Shown here piece after piece: positions 34,384 through 41,162 of a stretch of DNA of 41,162 nucleotides. The position numbers and the translations under genes are program-made. How positions within the stretch are numbered: position 1 is the stretch's first letter; every line of letters begins with the position of its first letter. Below the pieces are notes generated by a model, which had not been told where the DNA came from, did no database searches, and was given only the letters and a program-made list of their open reading frames with translations. Source of the DNA: Candidatus Obscuribacter sp. (GTDB lineage: Bacteria > Cyanobacteriota > Vampirovibrionia > Obscuribacterales > Obscuribacteraceae); assembly GCA_021772135.1 (NCBI GenBank), contig JADYXQ010000071.1:1-41162 (forward strand), given 5' to 3'.

Positions 34384-34683
34384 ATGAACAACTTCGGTAA
34401 AAATTTGATGGGAGGCTTTTTCATGGCTTTCTATCTGATGTGTTTCGTATTTCCGGTTTCGCTGGTCGCTAACATGCTCAAAGAGCATTTGCCCATCGGA
34501 CAGTTTTTGGTCAATCAGGTGGCGACATTCTTCGTGATCTGGTTCGTCGGTTACTTCCTCGCTGAATTCTATCGCGACATGCTGGCACGTGCCAACAAAC
34601 CGCGCGATCAGGACGAAGACCGCAATTCGAAGCCGTCGGACCCTGATGCCAATGTCGACGATAAAGACTCGACTAAAAAGTAA
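34384..34683 (+). CDS. Small two-helix membrane protein
   Basis: 99 residues, not recognised. ATG preceded by GGGG seven bases upstream. Two transmembrane segments: FFMAFYLMCFVFPVSLVANM (about 12-32) and LVNQVATFFVIWFVGYFLAEF (about 42-62; quoted in parts: LVNQVATFFVIW, FVGYFLAEF). A hydrophilic, acidic and Lys-rich tail (RDQDEDRNSKPSDPDANVDD, then KDSTKK) is probably cytoplasmic. A hairpin and the tandem 43-bp repeat follow. Confidence 0.75.
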   Translation: MNNFGKNLMGGFFMAFYLMCFVFPVSLVANMLKEHLPIGQFLVNQVATFFVIWFVGYFLAEFYRDMLARANKPRDQDEDRNSKPSDPDANVDDKDSTKK

Positions 34684-34695
34684 ATGCTGAATTTT

Positions 34696-34743
34696 GGCGG
34701 TGGAAGATTGTCTCTGTTTACCAAAACGGAACAGTCTTCCGCC
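34696..34743 (+). terminator. Hairpin after the small membrane protein gene
   Basis: Imperfect long stem (GGAAGA at 34702-34707 with TCTTCC at 34735-34740, extended inward to GTTT/AAAC and outward GGC/GCC). No T run, so termination is uncertain. Confidence 0.4.
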
Positions 34744-34762
34744 GTGCTTGTTTGCAGTGGCT

Positions 34763-34857
34763 CACCCATTTGTGATCTGAAACGTTATCGTTTGAGTTCG
34801 AGTAAAGCACAGACCACCCATTTGCGATCTGAAACGTTATCGTTTGAGTTCGAGTAA
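34763..34857 (+). repeat. Two tandem copies of a 43-bp element
   Basis: Copies at 34763-34805 and 34815-34857 differ at one base (T or C after CACCCATTTG), separated by 9 bp (period 52). Each contains an inverted repeat AAACG-TTAT-CGTTT. They lie upstream of the M20D gene. Confidence 0.9.
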
Positions 34858-34935
34858 TAAAACCCCAAGCAGTCCGCCATCTAAAATTATTCCGCCTACT
34901 TACTACATTAAGTCGCAAGCAGCAAAAATGCCAGT

Positions 34936-34967
34936 TTGACACGTTTGACCCGGGCGCCTGTTATGAT
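34936..34967 (+). promoter_or_regulatory. Candidate promoter for the M20D amidohydrolase gene
   Basis: TTGACA at 34936-34941, 17 bp, then TGTTAT at 34959-34964 (or the overlapping TATGAT at 34962-34967). It would start transcription near 34972, leaving the ATG at 35014 as the first usable start. Confidence 0.4.
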
Positions 34968-35013
34968 CACGCCGATTACTCACGGCCTGCAGGCCGTTCA
35001 GGCAACCATTGAA

Positions 35014-36213
35014 ATGACGACCACCACGAGCACCAACGTACCCGAACTGGCAAGCAAATTTGAAGAGAAAATTCGCTCATTGCGCCGGCATATCCACGAG
35101 CATCCAGAGCTCAGTTTTCATGAATCGGGCACAGCTAAGCTAGTCGCCGAGACCATGCGCAAGCTGGGTTATGCGGTGCAAATCAAAGCAGGCGGCCTCG
35201 GCGTGATTGCTGAAATTGGTGATGCTACCAAAGGTAAACGCATCGGGCTACGGGCAGATATGGATGCACTACCGATTGCAGAAGATAGCGCCGCATCTTA
35301 TTGTTCGAAAGAAGATGGAGTGATGCATGCCTGCGGGCACGATGTGCACACGGCCTGCGCTATGGGCGCAGCCATGATTTTGGCTGAACTTCACAAGGCC
35401 GGCAATTTGCCTGGAGCAGTGCGTTTTATCTTCCAACCAGCAGAAGAAAGCACAAATGAAGATGGTAAGAGCGGAGCTACTCTTATGATTGAAGGCGGCG
35501 CAATCGATAACCTGGCTGGCGTCTTCGGCTTCCATGTCTTTCCCGATCTACCGGTCGGTACAATCGGCTTGCGCACCGGTTCGTTCTTAGCCGCTTGCGA
35601 CAAGTTCGACATCACCATTAAAGGAAAGGGCTGCCACGGCGCATTTCCACAAGAAGGCATCGACGCCATTGTTCTGGCATCACAGGCGGTGCAGATGATC
35701 CAGACAATTATTTCACGCCGCAAATCGGCTTTAAGCCCTTGTGTTTTAACTCTTGGCGGAATTAAGAGCAGTACTTACAAATCAAATATCATTGCCGACG
35801 AGGTGCAGCTTACAGGCACCGCCCGCTATTTTGAACCAGAAATGTCAGCACAAATAAAATCGGAGCTGATTAGAGCCCTGACTGTAGTTCAAACCATGGG
35901 CGGCAGTTTTGAACTTGACTACATTACTGAAAACCCACCTCTTGTAAACGACGAACATTTAATCGGTATTGCCAGAGAGGCGGCACTAAAGTTGGTTGAC
36001 CGCAGCGCCATAATCGATCTGAAACAGCAGATGGGCGCGGAAGATTTCAGCTTTTACTGCGAAGCGGTGCCCAGTTGTTTCATCATTCTTGGTTGCGAAA
36101 TCAAAGGCGATAAGAGAGCACTACATACTCCGCGCTTTGATGTAGATGAAAAATGTCTGGCCCTGGGCGCATCGCTACTGGCCCAGTCTGCGATGGAGTT
36201 TCTCGCTCAGTAA
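35014..36213 (+). CDS. M20D-family amidohydrolase (hippurate/N-acyl amino acid hydrolase type)
   Basis: 399 residues. Zinc- or manganese-dependent amidohydrolase that releases amino acids from N-acyl or aryl conjugates. The frame is open from 34936, but the ATG at 35014 is preferred: it lies below a candidate promoter and leaves the usual short lead-in to RRHIHEHPELSFHE. Metal-site motifs: RADMDALPI, VMHACGHDVHTA, FQPAEES, the FGFHVFPDLPVGT block, and near the C-terminus MGAEDFSFY and LHTPRFDVDE. The dimerisation insert (ITIKGKGCHGAFPQEGIDAI) is complete. No signal peptide. Substrate cannot be told from sequence; IAA-conjugate, hippurate and diaminopimelate deacylases share these motifs. Confidence 0.92.
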   Translation: MTTTTSTNVPELASKFEEKIRSLRRHIHEHPELSFHESGTAKLVAETMRKLGYAVQIKAGGLGVIAEIGDATKGKRIGLRADMDALPIAEDSAASYCSKEDGVMHACGHDVHTACAMGAAMILAELHKAGNLPGAVRFIFQPAEESTNEDGKSGATLMIEGGAIDNLAGVFGFHVFPDLPVGTIGLRTGSFLAACDKFDITIKGKGCHGAFPQEGIDAIVLASQAVQMIQTIISRRKSALSPCVLTLGGIKSSTYKSNIIADEVQLTGTARYFEPEMSAQIKSELIRALTVVQTMGGSFELDYITENPPLVNDEHLIGIAREAALKLVDRSAIIDLKQQMGAEDFSFYCEAVPSCFIILGCEIKGDKRALHTPRFDVDEKCLALGASLLAQSAMEFLAQ

Positions 36214-36454
36214 ATAGTTTTCAACATGAACGAGCTGCGCCATTCAAATCAAGAATGGGCAGCAATTGTTAGCCAAATAAAACCGTATTGGCGCTGAAAA
36301 GGCTGTCATACCAGAGCCCCTGGAGGCTAAGGTCTGGCTGTCATTCATTTTTCTTCTCTAAAATAAAGCAGCCAACTTCTAATTCTATAAACAACTACAA
36401 AACAGAAATCTCATCGCTTTCCACAGAACAAGCGAGAGCCGCGGGAGCACGTCT

Positions 36455-37411
36455 ATGAATACGAGAAAACATCTGGTCTACTCGCCGCAGTATCAGTCAG
36501 ACCTGACCGTGCTCGGCTCTAACATCGAATTTGCTCCCGACCGTGGTGAGCGTGTTTTGCGTGAGCTGGCTAGAGAAATTTCACCAGGCGTCGAGGTCAA
36601 ATATCGCAAACCGCAAATGCTCACGTTCAAGCAGATGCGTCGCACTCACAGTGAAGCATATCTCGACAGCCTCAAGCTTCCGGTCACCTGGGCTGAGGTC
36701 TTCGGCGTAAAAACTGTTTTGCCAGGCAATGGTCATACCGCCAAAATCTTGCGCAAACTGCTGAACGACTATCGTCTTAAATCTGGTGGCACTTTATTGG
36801 CAGCGCGCATGGCACTGGCAAACGGTCTGGCGGCCAATCTTGGCGCTGGATATCACCATGCTCATCGCGACCGGGGCGACGGTTATTGCGTGCTCAACGA
36901 CATCGCTCTTACTGTGCACAATCTGCGATTTGAAAAGCTTGCCGACAAAGTCATGGTTGTCGACCTCGACTTTCACCAGGGCAACGGCGTAAGCAGCATT
37001 TTCGCGGACGACGCCAGAGTCTTTACCCTCGATTTTCACGCTCTGGAAGCCTGGCCCATGCAGAAACAGAAATGCTCACTGGCAGTGGCTATTCGCAAAC
37101 ACGAAGCGCCGTTATACAACGAAAAATTAAAAGCGGCCCTGGCTCTGGCATTGAAATCGTTTCAGCCTGATCTGGTGATTTTTGTGCACGGCGCCGACGC
37201 TTACGAGCACGGACTGCATAGTCGTGGTGAAGGCTTTGCGCTCACTCTAGAACAAATGAAAGAGCGCGATCGCCTGGTAATCGATTGCTTTGCCGACCGG
37301 CATATTCCCCTGGCGCTTTGCTTTGCCGGCGGATACGGCAGTCGCGCCTGGGAAGCCCACTATCAGGGCGTTCGTCATTTGCTCGAACGGGCTCGAGATT
37401 ATACCGTATAA
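36455..37411 (+). CDS. Histone-deacetylase-family (acetyl-lysine/acetylpolyamine) hydrolase
   Basis: 318 residues. ATG has GGGAG seven bases upstream. Zinc-dependent deacylase of the arginase/deacetylase fold. Motifs: AGYHHAHRDRGDGYCVLNDIA (active-site His pair and the FCxxND-like loop), VVDLDFHQGNG (zinc ligands Asp and His), HGADAYEHG (third Asp ligand region), and CFAGGYG. In bacteria these enzymes act on acetylated lysine, polyamines or acetoin-related proteins; the substrate is not indicated by neighbours. Its own terminator follows, so it is likely monocistronic. Confidence 0.92.
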   Translation: MNTRKHLVYSPQYQSDLTVLGSNIEFAPDRGERVLRELAREISPGVEVKYRKPQMLTFKQMRRTHSEAYLDSLKLPVTWAEVFGVKTVLPGNGHTAKILRKLLNDYRLKSGGTLLAARMALANGLAANLGAGYHHAHRDRGDGYCVLNDIALTVHNLRFEKLADKVMVVDLDFHQGNGVSSIFADDARVFTLDFHALEAWPMQKQKCSLAVAIRKHEAPLYNEKLKAALALALKSFQPDLVIFVHGADAYEHGLHSRGEGFALTLEQMKERDRLVIDCFADRHIPLALCFAGGYGSRAWEAHYQGVRHLLERARDYTV

Positions 37412-37417
37412 AAAAAT

Positions 37418-37482
37418 TGCACTCATGCGCCGAAGGTCTTAACACAGTGGTGTTCAGGCTTTCGCCATGGGTGCATTTTTTT
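37418..37482 (+). terminator. Intrinsic terminator after the deacetylase gene
   Basis: Long imperfect stem (about 37418-37445 with 37450-37475; TGCAC...TCATG arms pair with CATGGGTGCA) followed by seven Ts (37476-37482). Confidence 0.8.
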
Positions 37483-37571
37483 GCAGCTGTTCTATTCTTG
37501 CATATAGTTGAATAACGGCAGATTTTGAGCAGTAAAATAGTCCGGCGATTCCACCTGGAAAGCAGCGATAT

Positions 37572-38033
37572 TTATGCTGGTGTTTCGCTGCCGGCGGTTT
37601 CGCTGCCACTGTCAAAATCTTTTTTATAATGCCAACGCAAGTGAGAAATGTCAGGGGATTTGCTCAAGATTTCATGCATCAATTTCGATGAGTCAGCAGA
37701 AATGTTTTTGTCGCGAGCGCCAACGAGACCGGCAAAGAACCCGGTGTTGCGCTCGATCCACAAGACCCATAGAGCCGGGTCATCGCCGTCGGCTTCTCGC
37801 AAAAGGCAAACACAGCAATATTCTGCTTTGTCTAAAGTAAAATTGAAATACCAGCCGAAATCTTCCTGACCTGGCGCCGGGTCGCAGTCGACTCCATCCA
37901 TTTGCAATTTACCGATGATCCACTGACAAAGGTCATCGCCGAAACAGCCGGGATTGATAAAATGTTCTTGCGTCTCGTCGACGTTGAACTTTTCAGATTG
38001 AAAGGTGGCAATAGTGCGAAGGGCTTGTTCCAT
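37572..38033 (-). CDS. Unknown cytosolic protein (153 aa)
   Basis: Not recognised. Acidic, Trp- and Cys-containing globular sequence (DLCQWIIGKLQMDGVDCDPAPGQEDFGWYF; in parts: DDLCQWIIGKLQMDG, EDFGWYFNFTL, ALWVLWIERNTGFF). No signal or membrane segment. The C-terminus is Ser/Glu/Gly-rich (DSGSETAGSETPA). Start ATG at 38033 with a distant AGG. Lies 44 bp after the 45-residue gene on the same strand, perhaps an operon. The pattern of charged strands suggests a small alpha/beta fold. Confidence 0.65.
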   Translation of the reverse strand: MEQALRTIATFQSEKFNVDETQEHFINPGCFGDDLCQWIIGKLQMDGVDCDPAPGQEDFGWYFNFTLDKAEYCCVCLLREADGDDPALWVLWIERNTGFFAGLVGARDKNISADSSKLMHEILSKSPDISHLRWHYKKDFDSGSETAGSETPA

Positions 38034-38077
38034 TTAGTTATTATAGCCTTTTGCACCATTCAATTTTGATGGCGGTT

Positions 38078-38215
38078 TTAGCGGCAGTCTTGGCCGCTGA
38101 TTTCGATGAAAGTGGTGCAAACATTGATCAAATTGACGGCCTCAGAGCGATTGCCGGCGTTCAGTTCAGTGGCGATTTTATCAATCTGTTCTTTTGGGCA
38201 AATTTTGTCGTTCAT
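38078..38215 (-). CDS. Small unknown protein (45 aa)
   Basis: ATG at 38215 with GAGG five bases upstream; an open frame before it has no start signal. Sequence begins MNDKICPKEQIDKIATELNAG and continues NRSEAVNLINVCTTFIEISG: two short amphipathic helices with two Cys. Probably co-transcribed with the 153-residue gene downstream. Unrecognised. Confidence 0.5.
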   Translation of the reverse strand: MNDKICPKEQIDKIATELNAGNRSEAVNLINVCTTFIEISGQDCR

Positions 38216-38337
38216 AAAGTCCTCGCCGTGGGATATTGAGAGAATAAAACAAGCCGCGTGACAAAGACGTGAGCAACGCAAACCCTGCACCCCGGCCAGT
38301 CATAACGGCCGTACTACACCAGAGCATAGAATGAAAT

Positions 38338-38400
38338 AAAAAAAGAACGACGAGGAGAACCGAGTTAAGCCTGAGCTTAAAACGGTTCTCCCAATCGTTC
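38338..38400 (-). terminator. Intrinsic terminator for the GH2/cyanophycinase operon
   Basis: On the minus strand: GAACGA...GGAGAACCG pairs with CGGTTCTCC...TCGTTC (outer part of 38345-38400), with an inner TAAGC/GCTTA stem, followed by seven Ts (38338-38344). Confidence 0.88.
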
Positions 38401-38415
38401 TCAAAAGGCAAGAGG

Positions 38416-40197
38416 TTAGTGGCCCTTGACCTGACGTCCAATTTCTTCGATGTCGTACTTGGGCGTGCGGTCCATGTACAGAAGACCGTTGGCCTCCTGA
38501 TAGGTGTCCGTCAACTGCGTGTAGCAGAAGCCGGCCATGCCCCACATTTCACGAGCGGCACGAAGAATGTCGCCCACCTGCTGAGAAAATTCCTCAACGG
38601 TAGCGGCACGCTTGTAGCCCCAAGCGTTTTCGTCCTTGGAGAAGCAAATGCCACCAAACTCGGTGAGCATCACCGGACGACCAAGGTGAGTGTAGCCATC
38701 CAGCAGCAACTCACGGCCGCCGGGACGCTGCTTGGCGAACAATGTGCTGCGCTCGTTGACGTTGAGGCCGTGGTTGTAGCGATCACGCAGACGATTGGCA
38801 TCGCCGTCGTAATCGTGGAGAGCGACGATGTCACCCGAGTTCATCTCCCAACCGTCGTTACCGATTACCGGACGCGATGGGTCGAGGCTCTTGGTGAGAT
38901 GGTAAAGGGCCCGCTGGCTGTCGCGCTGAGCGGCAACCACTGTCAGATCCGGCAGACCCCAAGACTCATTGTACGGCACCCAGGCGACGATGCACGGATG
39001 CGAAATGTCGCGCTCGATGGCTTCGGTCCAGGTGGAAAGCAACCGCTGAGTGGCCTTAGCCGTGAAGGCGTAAGGGCTGGGCATCTCTTCCCAGACCATC
39101 AGACCGAGCTTGTCAGCCCAGTACAAGAAGCGCGGATCCTCGATTTTCTGGTGCTTACGCACGCCGTTGAAACCGAGCTTTTTGGTGAGCTCGACGTCGG
39201 CACGCAAAGCGTCATCACCAGAAGCAGTAAGGCCCGTTTCCTGCCAGTAGCCCTGGTCGAGCACGAGGCGCAGATGATAAGGCCGACCATTGAGCAAGAA
39301 ACGCTCATGATCGACTGATACCGTGCGCAGTGCCGTATAGCTGCTCACCTTGTCGAGCACGCGACCGCCGCTGCCGTGTAAAGTAAGCTCTGCATTAAGC
39401 AACTGCGGATTTTCCGGGGTCCAGAGCATGGCGTCGCGAGCGTCGCCGATACCGGGATCCGGAAGCTGAATGCGGCGCGACACCTGGCCATCGACAACTC
39501 CGTAGACGTCGTCTATCAGCAGCTTGCCGCCGTGCGAAATGCGCACATGCAACTTGCTGCCGTCGGTGGCTCCATTGAACGATACCGCAAGACCGAGCGA
39601 CCAGTCGGCGACATCAGAGTTCCAGCGCAGACTCTTGATCGAAGTGGCCGAAACCTTTTCCATCCAGACAGTCTGCCAGATGCCCGTAGTGCGTGGATAC
39701 CAGATCGAGTGAGCCTTCGGCTGCCAGTCTTGCTTGCCACGGGGCTTGCTCATGTCGTGCGGGTCATCGAGAGCCTGCACAACAATAGTCTGGCGGCCGC
39801 CGTTGTCGGTCAGATGGTCGGTGATGTCGATGGCAAAGGGGGTGTAACCGCCATCGTGACTGCCCGCCAGGTGACCATTGACGAAGACGTTGCACTGCCA
39901 GTCGACTGCGCCAAAGTGCAGCACCAGTCGCTTGCCGTCTTTCAAAGACGGTGCGGTGAACTGCCGTCGATACCAGACCGCCTTGTAGAAACCCTGATCG
40001 GCCACAAGACTGGCGGGCGTTTCGGGTGCATAGGGAACAACGATGCGGCGATCAAAGATGACAGTCTTGATCGTGAGCACGGCCTGGTGATCGATGACGA
40101 AATCCCATGCGCCATTCAAGTTGGTCCAGTCGGCGCGCTGCATCAGTGGCCGGGGGTAACCGTGGCCTTGAGCCTGGTTGATAATATTCTGTTTCAT
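38416..40197 (-). CDS. Glycoside hydrolase family 2 (beta-galactosidase/glucuronidase-like)
   Basis: 593 residues. ATG with GGAGG nine bases upstream. Retaining exo-glycosidase. Order: N-terminal jelly-roll sugar-binding domain (YPRPLMQRADWTNLNGAWDF, VWYRRQFTAP, VFVNGHLAGSHDGGYTPFAID), an Ig-like middle domain, then the TIM barrel from about residue 300 (FLLNGRPYHLR, LGFNGVRKHQ). Acid/base Glu411 in PYNESWG and nucleophile Glu513 in LTEFGG are both present. Length fits the shorter beta-glucuronidase/mannosidase-like group rather than the 1000-residue LacZ type. No signal peptide, so it should act on imported oligosaccharides. The cyanophycinase gene lies 43 bp upstream in the same direction. 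C/G-ending codons. Confidence 0.93.
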   Translation of the reverse strand: MKQNIINQAQGHGYPRPLMQRADWTNLNGAWDFVIDHQAVLTIKTVIFDRRIVVPYAPETPASLVADQGFYKAVWYRRQFTAPSLKDGKRLVLHFGAVDWQCNVFVNGHLAGSHDGGYTPFAIDITDHLTDNGGRQTIVVQALDDPHDMSKPRGKQDWQPKAHSIWYPRTTGIWQTVWMEKVSATSIKSLRWNSDVADWSLGLAVSFNGATDGSKLHVRISHGGKLLIDDVYGVVDGQVSRRIQLPDPGIGDARDAMLWTPENPQLLNAELTLHGSGGRVLDKVSSYTALRTVSVDHERFLLNGRPYHLRLVLDQGYWQETGLTASGDDALRADVELTKKLGFNGVRKHQKIEDPRFLYWADKLGLMVWEEMPSPYAFTAKATQRLLSTWTEAIERDISHPCIVAWVPYNESWGLPDLTVVAAQRDSQRALYHLTKSLDPSRPVIGNDGWEMNSGDIVALHDYDGDANRLRDRYNHGLNVNERSTLFAKQRPGGRELLLDGYTHLGRPVMLTEFGGICFSKDENAWGYKRAATVEEFSQQVGDILRAAREMWGMAGFCYTQLTDTYQEANGLLYMDRTPKYDIEEIGRQVKGH

Positions 40198-40240
40198 GAT
40201 TTGTGTCCTCCAGAAACTTTTTTAAAAATGATTGCTCCGG

Positions 40241-41020
40241 TTATCGCGCCGGTGCGTAGACTTCGCCTGCGCTCAGCACTGAAACCGAAGCTTCAAGCAC
40301 TGAGTAAAGAAAATCGGACCGCATGCGTGCAGCCTTCTTGGCAGAAGGCTTAACCGCTGTGCCGCCCTTAAAGAACCAGACATGACCAGCACCAAAGACG
40401 GTCATGGTGTCGCCTTCGATCAGAAGACCTGTGTCTTCGTCAAGGCCGATGCCGAGCGCTCCAGGAAAGAGTTGGCAGGCGGCGAGCAGGCGATTAAACC
40501 TGGCACGCGTCAAGAAATGAGTGTCGACAATGATGTTGGCCAGCAGGCCCAAACCTTTGCCGACTGTGAGCTTACCTTCGCGCAACAGCTTGTCGTCCAT
40601 GCCACCAGTGATGATGTCAAAGCCGACTGCTGCAGCGCCAGCGGAAGTACCGCCGATCAGGCCGCCATTCGAGTAAAAGCGGCGCAGTGTCCCTGCACCA
40701 TCTTCACCCAGGCGGGCGATCAGATCGCTCTGGTCACCACCGGTCATGTAGATGCCGGTGATGTTGTCGTCGATAACCAGCGGTTGGCCGGCCACCGCGA
40801 AAGTGATGCTGGTGACGCCCTTCTTACGCAGGTCCTTGTCGAGGTCTTGGCAGACTTCAACAGGAATGGAGCTGGCGTAGGGAATGACCAGAATGTGGGC
40901 AGCTTTGCCACCGGCCAGCTTGACGAATTTTGTCAGGCAGCGCTTGGCTTTACCGCCAATGATAAAAAGCCTTCCCGTCGCGTGGAGGGGAAGGCCGGGT
41001 TTACCCGTGTTCTTTTTCAT
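40241..41020 (-). CDS. Cyanophycinase-family peptidase (S51)
   Basis: 259 residues. ATG with AAGGAG five bases upstream. Cyanophycinases cleave the arginine-aspartate storage polymer into beta-Asp-Arg dipeptides in the cytosol. Features: RLFIIGGKAKR start, IPYASS, YMTGGDQSDL, nucleophile Ser126 in IGGTSAGAAAVGFD, His168 in VDTHFLTRARFNRLL, Glu195 in GIGLDEDTGLLI. These match the Ser/His/Glu positions of the family. Length fits (about 270). No cyanophycin synthetase (cphA) or isoaspartyl dipeptidase is in the window, so the substrate could be another beta-aspartyl peptide. Operon with GH2 and perhaps the gene ending at 41076. Confidence 0.9.
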   Translation of the reverse strand: MKKNTGKPGLPLHATGRLFIIGGKAKRCLTKFVKLAGGKAAHILVIPYASSIPVEVCQDLDKDLRKKGVTSITFAVAGQPLVIDDNITGIYMTGGDQSDLIARLGEDGAGTLRRFYSNGGLIGGTSAGAAAVGFDIITGGMDDKLLREGKLTVGKGLGLLANIIVDTHFLTRARFNRLLAACQLFPGALGIGLDEDTGLLIEGDTMTVFGAGHVWFFKGGTAVKPSAKKAARMRSDFLYSVLEASVSVLSAGEVYAPAR

Positions 41021-41075
41021 AGAGGCTCCTTAGCATGTTTAAAAAAGACCCCGCACTGCCGCTGGTATCACGACC

Positions 41076-41162
41076 TTACTGAGGCTTGGAATCAGTAGCG
41101 CCAGGTACACCTGCCGCAACTGGAAGAGCCGGCGTAGCCGGAGTGTTAGCTGCCGTAGCGGC
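41076..41162 (-). CDS. C-terminal end of an upstream gene (partial)
   Basis: The minus-strand frame from the right edge to TAA at 41076 encodes 28 residues: Ala/Thr/Pro-rich (ATPALPVAAGVPGATDSKPQ at the end). Probably the disordered tail of a longer protein whose gene begins outside the window and which would lead the GH2/cyanophycinase operon. Short and low-complexity, so the call is tentative. Confidence 0.45.
   Translation of the reverse strand, partial: AATAANTPATPALPVAAGVPGATDSKPQ

Noticed and set aside
34763..34857. Possible CRISPR array
   Set aside because: Only two copies, a 9-bp spacer and no cas genes; reported as a tandem repeat instead.
38181..38545. Minus-strand frames 38181-38441 and 38300-38545
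   Set aside because: They span a strong terminator and overlap the GH2 3' end out of frame.
38419..41098. Long plus-strand open frames opposite GH2 and cyanophycinase (38419-39318, 39532-40353, 40382-41098)
   Set aside because: Shadows of G/C-rich codons in the minus-strand genes, which carry complete catalytic motifs.
1..41162. tRNA, rRNA, insertion sequences, phage or integrase genes
   Set aside because: Looked for T-loop-like words, terminal inverted repeats and transposase motifs in the gaps; none found by eye.

Overview
The window reads as a piece of chromosome from a free-living Gram-negative-type bacterium of about 49-50% GC. There are no rRNAs, tRNAs, insertion sequences or phage genes that I can see. 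Several traits together suggest a deep-branching relative of Cyanobacteria, most like the Melainabacteria/Vampirovibrionia (Obscuribacterales-like): a MutL with the 'EQHIAHER' form of the endonuclease motif that I associate with cyanobacteria, a cyanophycinase, a futalosine-pathway menaquinone gene (mqnC), and many very large secreted or repeat-rich proteins of unknown function. This placement is inference, not proof.

Layout. 1-860: 3' end of GTP-dependent PEP carboxykinase and its terminator. 930-6250: cell-envelope or secreted proteins, namely a signal-peptide/TM protein, a secreted TPR-caspase protein, an Asn-rich repeat protein and a Spy/LTXXQ-like protein whose signal peptide is knocked out of frame by a 7-base homopolymer. 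6455-8320: a MarR regulator and a two-gene operon of Cys-containing unknowns. 8400-13450: hisS behind a large inverted repeat, a 617-residue protein with a C-terminal NlpC/P60-like Cys-His pair, mqnC, and a receiver-only response regulator. 14020-17004: a protein built of 17 gapless octapeptide repeats, followed by secreted unknowns. 17262-20565: a beta-CASP metallo-beta-lactamase-fold nuclease-like protein and a rhomboid protease. 20728-22662: an array of MshEN-type repeats and a TPR protein, in one frame and separated by one amber codon. 22701-23848: exported msrA-msrB. 24228-27554: a four-gene operon with three paralogues, each holding two YbjQ-type domains. 27648-33794: mutL, a 1056-residue HExxH plus HEAT-like protein, and a secreted protein. 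34384-38215: small membrane protein, tandem 43-bp repeat, M20D amidohydrolase, HDAC-family deacetylase, two small unknowns. 38338-41162: GH2 glycosidase, cyanophycinase and the tail of an upstream gene, probably one operon.

How it fits together. Central metabolism and housekeeping genes (pckG, hisS, mqnC, mutL) are interspersed with envelope stress and repair genes (Spy-like, MarR, MsrA/MsrB), reserve or polymer degradation (cyanophycinase, GH2, M20D) and many lineage-specific repeat proteins. Most genes have clear Shine-Dalgarno sequences, and several end in convincing intrinsic terminators, so transcription units can be drawn with fair confidence. The items I would follow first are the octapeptide protein (14020-14529), the amber-split MshEN/TPR gene (20728-22662), the YbjQ-domain operon (24228-27554), and the inverted or direct repeats at 8409, 24112 and 34763.
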